From NCBI GenBank assembly GCA_029204225.1, contig CM055111.1:46312255-46376254 (forward strand): 64,000 bases of DNA, in the 5' to 3' direction. Every line of letters starts with the position of its first letter. Positions within the stretch are counted from its first letter, which is position 1. This document shows positions 60,005-64,000 of this stretch, piece after piece. The position numbers and the translations under genes are program-made. The notes beneath the pieces were generated by a model. It saw only the letters and a list, made by a program, of their open reading frames with translations, was not told where the DNA came from and ran no database searches. This DNA is from Diphasiastrum complanatum (lineage: Eukaryota > Streptophyta > Lycopodiopsida > Lycopodiales > Lycopodiaceae).

Positions 60005-60498
60005 TGTTGGATTATTCTCCTTCTTACTAATCGATTAATCGGTTTTAATCTTCATCCATTGTTTATCCAGTTTTGCGGATTTTTCCGTGTCTTTATACAG
60101 TCTGCAGAATTACAAGTGTTTTTACACAGTTTGCAAAAATACACGGAGTTTGACAACAGTGTCGCATTTTTCGCCTGTCAGGAATCTCGTGAAAAAATGC
60201 AGTGTTGTCTTTTTTGCATTTTTTGCCTGTCAGGAATCTCGTGCAAATATGCAGAGTCACATTTTTTCGGATGGATGCCAGCGGATCACCAGCCAACTGG
60301 CGATCGCAATTGACGACCTAATTTCTTAGTATATATAGTTGTTCATATTCATACAGTATTATTATTCAATCAATCAGCAAGCATTTGAATAGTTAGCTCT
60401 CTCTCTCTCTCTTTCTCTCAAGCCTACGAGCTTGAACACTCCTGAGCATTCTAGCTCACTTCTTAGAGTTGTTTTAGAGATTGCTTTTGCGCTACTGC
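60005..60498 (+). repeat. LTR of element K
   Basis: About 494 bases. The interior contains a repeated phrase GCCTGTCAGGAATCTCGTG (60175 and 60225). Confidence 0.6.
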
Positions 60499-60534
60499 TT
60501 ATCAGCATTGCGCTTAATTCAGAATTTCATTTTA

Positions 60535-61350
60535 GCCGTTCAGATTCATGGTTTCTGGATTTTGGAGCAACACAACACATGACCAATCAACGTGAGATGT
60601 TCAACTCCTACACGTCTTATAGTACGAAGAAACTTATTCATCTTGGTGACAATAGTACTCACACTATTGAAGGTGAAGGTATTGTAAAATTGCGGTTCCA
60701 TCATGATCAATTCGAACTACTATCAAAGGTCTTATATCTTCCTAAACTCTCTACAAATCTGTTATCACTAAGTAGAATTACAGATTTAGGTCATAAGGTA
60801 GAATTCGAATCTGATCAATGCAAAATTGTTGATAGGAGTAATAAGATCTTTGCACTCGGCAAGAGGTAGGGTTACTTATATAGATTGGCACATTGCTATT
60901 TTGAGTCTAGTCAAATCTTGAAAACCTCTGTTCCAGTCAATAAAGCATTACTATGGCATCATCGCTTAGGACACTTGAACTATGCATCTGTTCTGAACAT
61001 GTCTAGACAATCCATGGTTCTTGATCTCGACTATCCTTCTGGTAAGGTCGATCTCCCTGTCTGTCATAGCTGCATCCTTGGAAAGCAGGCTATGATTCCT
61101 TTTAGATCAAACCATAGGCATGCAGCAAAAGATCTGTTAGATGTTGTTCATACAGATAAATGTGGACTTATGCAAACTCCTTCATTGCTAGATACAAAGT
61201 ATTTCATTACCTTTATTGACGAATTCTCCAGAACAATAGCTTTTTATTTCATTAAATAGAAATCAGAGGCTTTCATCAAATTCAGACAATTCAAAGAGCA
61301 TGCTGAGAATCAAACTGGCAAATGAATCAAAGCACTGAGGTCAAATAACG
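60535..61350 (+). pseudogene. Protease and integrase N-terminal region of K
   Basis: Protease entry SWFLDFGATQHMTNQ, with Phe instead of Ser/Thr in D-S/T-G, then LGDNSTHTIEGEGIVKLRF and LYLPKLSTNLLSLSRITDLG. After a stop (60867) the pre-integrase HHCC follows (ALLWHHRLGHLNYASVLN; VCHSCILGKQAMIPF), D1 in VHTDKCGLMQTPS and FITFIDEFSRTIAFYF, a stop (61257) and KALRSNNGD, where the core is truncated and joined to the linker. Confidence 0.85.
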
Positions 61351-62930
61351 GGGATATTGCAGATCAGCAACTACAGTATGATGGAAATGATCAACTTCAT
61401 GTATTACCCAGAAGATCATCAAGGACTAGCAGACCACCTGAGCAGTATATCGACGTGTTTGTAGCCTATCTTGTTCAGGAACCGACGTCTGTCCAAGAGG
61501 CACTTAGTCAGCCTGTTTTAGATCTTTGAAAAGAAGCTATGGATAAAGATTATTCATCTCCTATCAAGAACTAGACATGGACAATTGTCGAATTACCTGC
61601 TAGCAGAAACATAGTTGATTGCAAATGGATTTTCAAAGTCAAGTACAATGCAGATGGAAGCATCAACAAAAGAAAGACACGACTTGTCGCCAGAGAATTT
61701 TCTTAGGTATACAATGTCGATTACAATGAGACCTTCAGTCCAGTAGTCAAGCATTCTTCTATTCGACTTTTGCTATCATTTGCCGCAGTAGCAGATTTGG
61801 AAATACATCAAATGAATGTACAGACAACATATCTCAATGGAGTTATCGAATAAGGCATTTACATGTTGCAACCCGAAGGTTATATTATCGAGGGTAAACA
61901 CAATCATGTGTGTAAACTCCATAAGGCACTTTATGGCTTGAAGCAATCTGCTCGAGCATAATTTCAAAGGATCAATACTTTTCTTATTGATCACGACTAC
62001 ACACCTAGCTCTTCAGATTCAAATATTTACTTCAAAGCAGTGCAATAGTCTTTTATCATTATCACTTTATATGTGGATGATACACAGCTTTTCAGCAACA
62101 ATACTGATCTGATAAAAGAAGCCAAGACAATGCTATCGTCCGAATTTGACATGACCAATCTGGACGAAGCTCATTTCTACCTTGGTATACAAATTCATAG
62201 AAACAGAAAACAGAAGTTGGTCTACATTACACAACAGAGGTACATCTACAACATGTTAGTCAGATATAATCTGTTGAATTGCAAGTTAGCTCTCTCACCA
62301 ATGGAACCAGGTCTCAAATTGTCAAAGGACGAGTGTCTCCAAGCAATTAATGAGAAACAGCAGATGCTTGAGTATCCTTATCATTCTCCTTACCATTCTA
62401 TTATAGGATCTCTTATGTACGCCATGATTTGTACTAGGCCAGACATAGCTTTTGCAGTCAGCTCTCTCAGTCAGTTTATGACTAACCCTTGTATAACACA
62501 TTGGAAGGCTCTTATCAAAGTCATGAGATATCTTCGAGCTACCATGGACTTTTGCACTTGTTATGGAGCAATCGGCAACGACAAACTCAATTTACTCAAT
62601 GGTTACACAGACGCAAGTTGGGTAGGAGATGTAGACACTTGTAAATCACTTCCGGATTTATATTCTTTCTCAACAATGGTCCAGTTTCCTGGAACAGTCA
62701 CAAACAATCTTCAATAACTCTATCTTCCACTGAATCAGAGTATATCGCAGCCTCTCAAGCTACAAAGGAAGCAATTCGGTTGAGGAATTTACTCTCAGAT
62801 ATCGGTTTGAATCAATATGCTCCGACGACATTATTTTGCGATAATTAAAGTGCCATCGCTTTTTCAGCCAACCGTAGATTTCATTCTAGGAGTAAGCAGA
62901 TTGAACTGAAGTATCATTCAAAGAGCAAAA
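61351..62930 (+). pseudogene. RT and RNase H of K (broken)
   Basis: Linker (RRSSRTSRPPEQYIDVFVAY), then RT: VDCKWIFKVKYNADGSINKR, VARTLV-type [47 protein letters not shown] and the catalytic LYVDDTQLF (YVDD 62070-62081). From there a 214-codon frame is open to 62717 (HFYLGIQIHRNRKQKL; MICTRPDIAFAVSSLSQFMT; YTDASWVGDVDTCKS). RNase H resumes in another frame (LSSTESEYIAASQATKEAIR; TLFCDN-stop-SAIAF; FHSRSKQIELKYHS). Stops occur in at least seven places. Confidence 0.85.
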
Positions 62931-63000
62931 GTTGATCTATATCACTCAACAAAGATACATTCACAATATGTTAAGCAGATATAATTTGAAGAGATAAACT
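62931..63000 (+). pseudogene. Second RT scrap fused to the end of K
   Basis: KLIYITQQRYIHNMLSRYNL repeats a segment found in K's own RT (KLVYITQQRYIYNMLVRYNL, ~62215), so a second RT fragment was joined right after RNase H. Confidence 0.65.
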
Positions 63001-63049
63001 TGCAGTACTGCAAATGCAAGATATGACAACAGATATTGTGAACCTGCAT

Positions 63050-63662
63050 TTAATGTATGGTATTCATTTGATCCAAAAAAATTCAATTTGTGAGCTATCG
63101 GTGTAATTTTTGGTGGAGATTCTAGGATAATCTACCAAGATCATTTGCCATTGATTAGATTTGAATTTGTTTCATGGAATCTAATTAATCTAGGCTGAGT
63201 TCAAGTCCTATTAAGGCTAAAAACAGGTCTTGAAAGTACACCAAGAAGGAAGAAAGAGATTAAGTCATTTTTTTGTCCAAAAATAGCCAAAATTGGCAAG
63301 ATTTGATTGTAAGTAGATTTCACATCATCTTATCTTCATTCCAACTTTGTGAGGGAGTGCTAGAACTGAGATTATAAGTCCATTTGTTGGATTAGAAATC
63401 TAATTTGAGTGAAAAACTACAAGAGAGAGACCTTAGTGAGTTTCTAGAGACAATCAAATCCATTTCTTGGCAAGATTTGTTTGAAAGTAGTTTTCACTTC
63501 ATCTTATCTTCATTACAGCTTTGTGAGGGAGTGATAGAACTGTTATTATAAGTCCATTTGTTGGATTAGAAATCAAATTTGAGTGAAACACTGCAAGTGT
63601 GAGACCTTTGTGAGTTTCAAGTCAATCAAATCTATTTCTTGTTTGTAGAAGTCACTAGTAAG
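63050..63662 (+). repeat. Leader of element J with internal 174-base tandem duplication
   Basis: Aligns with the leader of I (about 54500-54938). The part next to gag is duplicated: 63295-63468 and 63469-63641 share GTGAGGGAGTG.TAGAACTG, ATAAGTCCATTTGTTGGATT and AGACCT..GTGAGTTTC. I has a single unit. No PBS was found upstream. Confidence 0.8.
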
Positions 63663-64000
63663 ATGGGATCTGTTGGAGCATACCTTCTAGAAGCTAGTGA
63701 GAGGTTGAATTCTACAAATTATGCTATTTGGAAGGTTAGAATGGAGTCACTCTTGGTGCTCCAAGACCTTTATGAGTTCTTGATTGAAGATGAAGATGAA
63801 CCTCTAGGTGCACAGGAGTTAGCTAGATACAAGAAGAGATCTAGGCTTGCACTTCATTGTGTGAAGATGAATGTGAGCAATGATTTGTTGAGAGAAGTAT
63901 CAGCTTGTACTAATGCTAAAGAGGCTTGGGAGTCTTTAAAATCAATATATGAGTCTAGCAACACTTCTAGAGTTCTTATGCTTAGAAATCAGATTTTGCA
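63663..64000 (+). CDS. Gag of copia element J (5' part; runs off window)
   Basis: ATG 63663 opens a frame that is still open at 64000 (112 codons). It reads MGSVGAYLLEASERLNSTNY, AIWKVRMESLLVLQDLYEFL, then RYKKRSRLALHCVKMNVSND, LLREVSACTNAKEAWESLKS and NTSRVLMLRNQIL. This is the N-terminal half of the copia capsid protein, closest in the window to I and, unlike I, without breaks. It may belong to an intact element lying to the right. Confidence 0.88.
   Translation, partial: MGSVGAYLLEASERLNSTNYAIWKVRMESLLVLQDLYEFLIEDEDEPLGAQELARYKKRSRLALHCVKMNVSNDLLREVSACTNAKEAWESLKSIYESSNTSRVLMLRNQIL

Larger units (their letters stand above)
60005..62930 (+). mobile_element. Copia element K, internally deleted, inserted in D
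   Basis: LTR from TGTTGGATTATTCTCC (60005), TATA box TATATATAG (60330-60338), CT-rich downstream part and a degenerate PBS-like TTATCAGCATTGC near 60499. Gag is entirely missing: the protease follows within ~40 bases. The integrase core is also deleted (join near 61350). RT and RNase H are present but broken. The sequence ends near 62930 without a 3' LTR. Confidence 0.75.

Overview
This is nuclear DNA of a land plant, dominated by decayed LTR retrotransposons. The evidence is a chloroplast-targeted protochlorophyllide oxidoreductase gene running off the left edge, primer-binding sites matching the initiator-Met tRNA of plant Ty1/copia elements, canonical spliceosomal introns, AT-rich intergenic DNA and long dinucleotide microsatellites. 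The repeat load suits a large genome (fern, gymnosperm or repeat-rich angiosperm); nothing here fixes the lineage. No CRISPR, operon, rRNA or convincing tRNA gene was seen.

Host genes. (1) 1-563, minus: 5' end of a POR gene, with two exons encoding the transit peptide and the start of the NADPH-binding fold, and a cluster of ACGT/G-box elements upstream (851-994). (2) 17420-19157, minus: a two-exon gene for a 516-residue membrane-anchored SPRY-domain protein. (3) Weak candidates: a decayed frame at 46367-47188 (minus) and possible exons between 48519 and 50936.

Retroelements by region. 1.8-7.6 kb: copia element A (gag, PR, IN, RT, RNase H; several stops). 7.7-9.6 kb: minus-strand gag and integrase scraps of other families. 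12.8-15.2 kb: A2, an internally deleted relative of A, fused to an inverted fragment of the D family. 22.1-25.3 kb: LTR-like sequence followed by a decayed ~740-codon ORF that I do not recognise. 26.5-27.5 kb: minus-strand Ty3-type gag. 27.7-29.8 kb: head-to-head fragments of two copia elements (E, G). 30-35.2 kb: minus-strand copia element C, which lost its integrase. 35.2-37 kb: PBS and LTR of another minus-strand element (L1). 37.3-42.4 kb: element B, the best preserved, with LTRs about 2-3% different, exact PBS, PPT and an uninterrupted 866-codon ORF that starts as Gag-protease but then continues for ~440 residues of unknown sequence instead of IN/RT/RNase H. 53.2-55.6 kb: 3' end of H next to the 5' end of I. 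59.0-64 kb: D interrupted by K, then J, whose gag runs off the right edge.

How the parts relate. The Gag proteins of A, A2, B, I and J are clearly one lineage. B lacks polymerase and integrase, so it would need these in trans from an A/I/J-like relative; the A copy here is itself dead. Between the retroelements lie two related nested-inverted-repeat hairpins (48772-48903, 50181-50290), minisatellites, segmental direct repeats and long anonymous AT-rich stretches. The most novel items are element B and its unknown C-terminal region, the hairpin pair, the unrecognised ORF at 23-25 kb, and a palindromic CACACGTGTG motif recurring in LTRs of several families.
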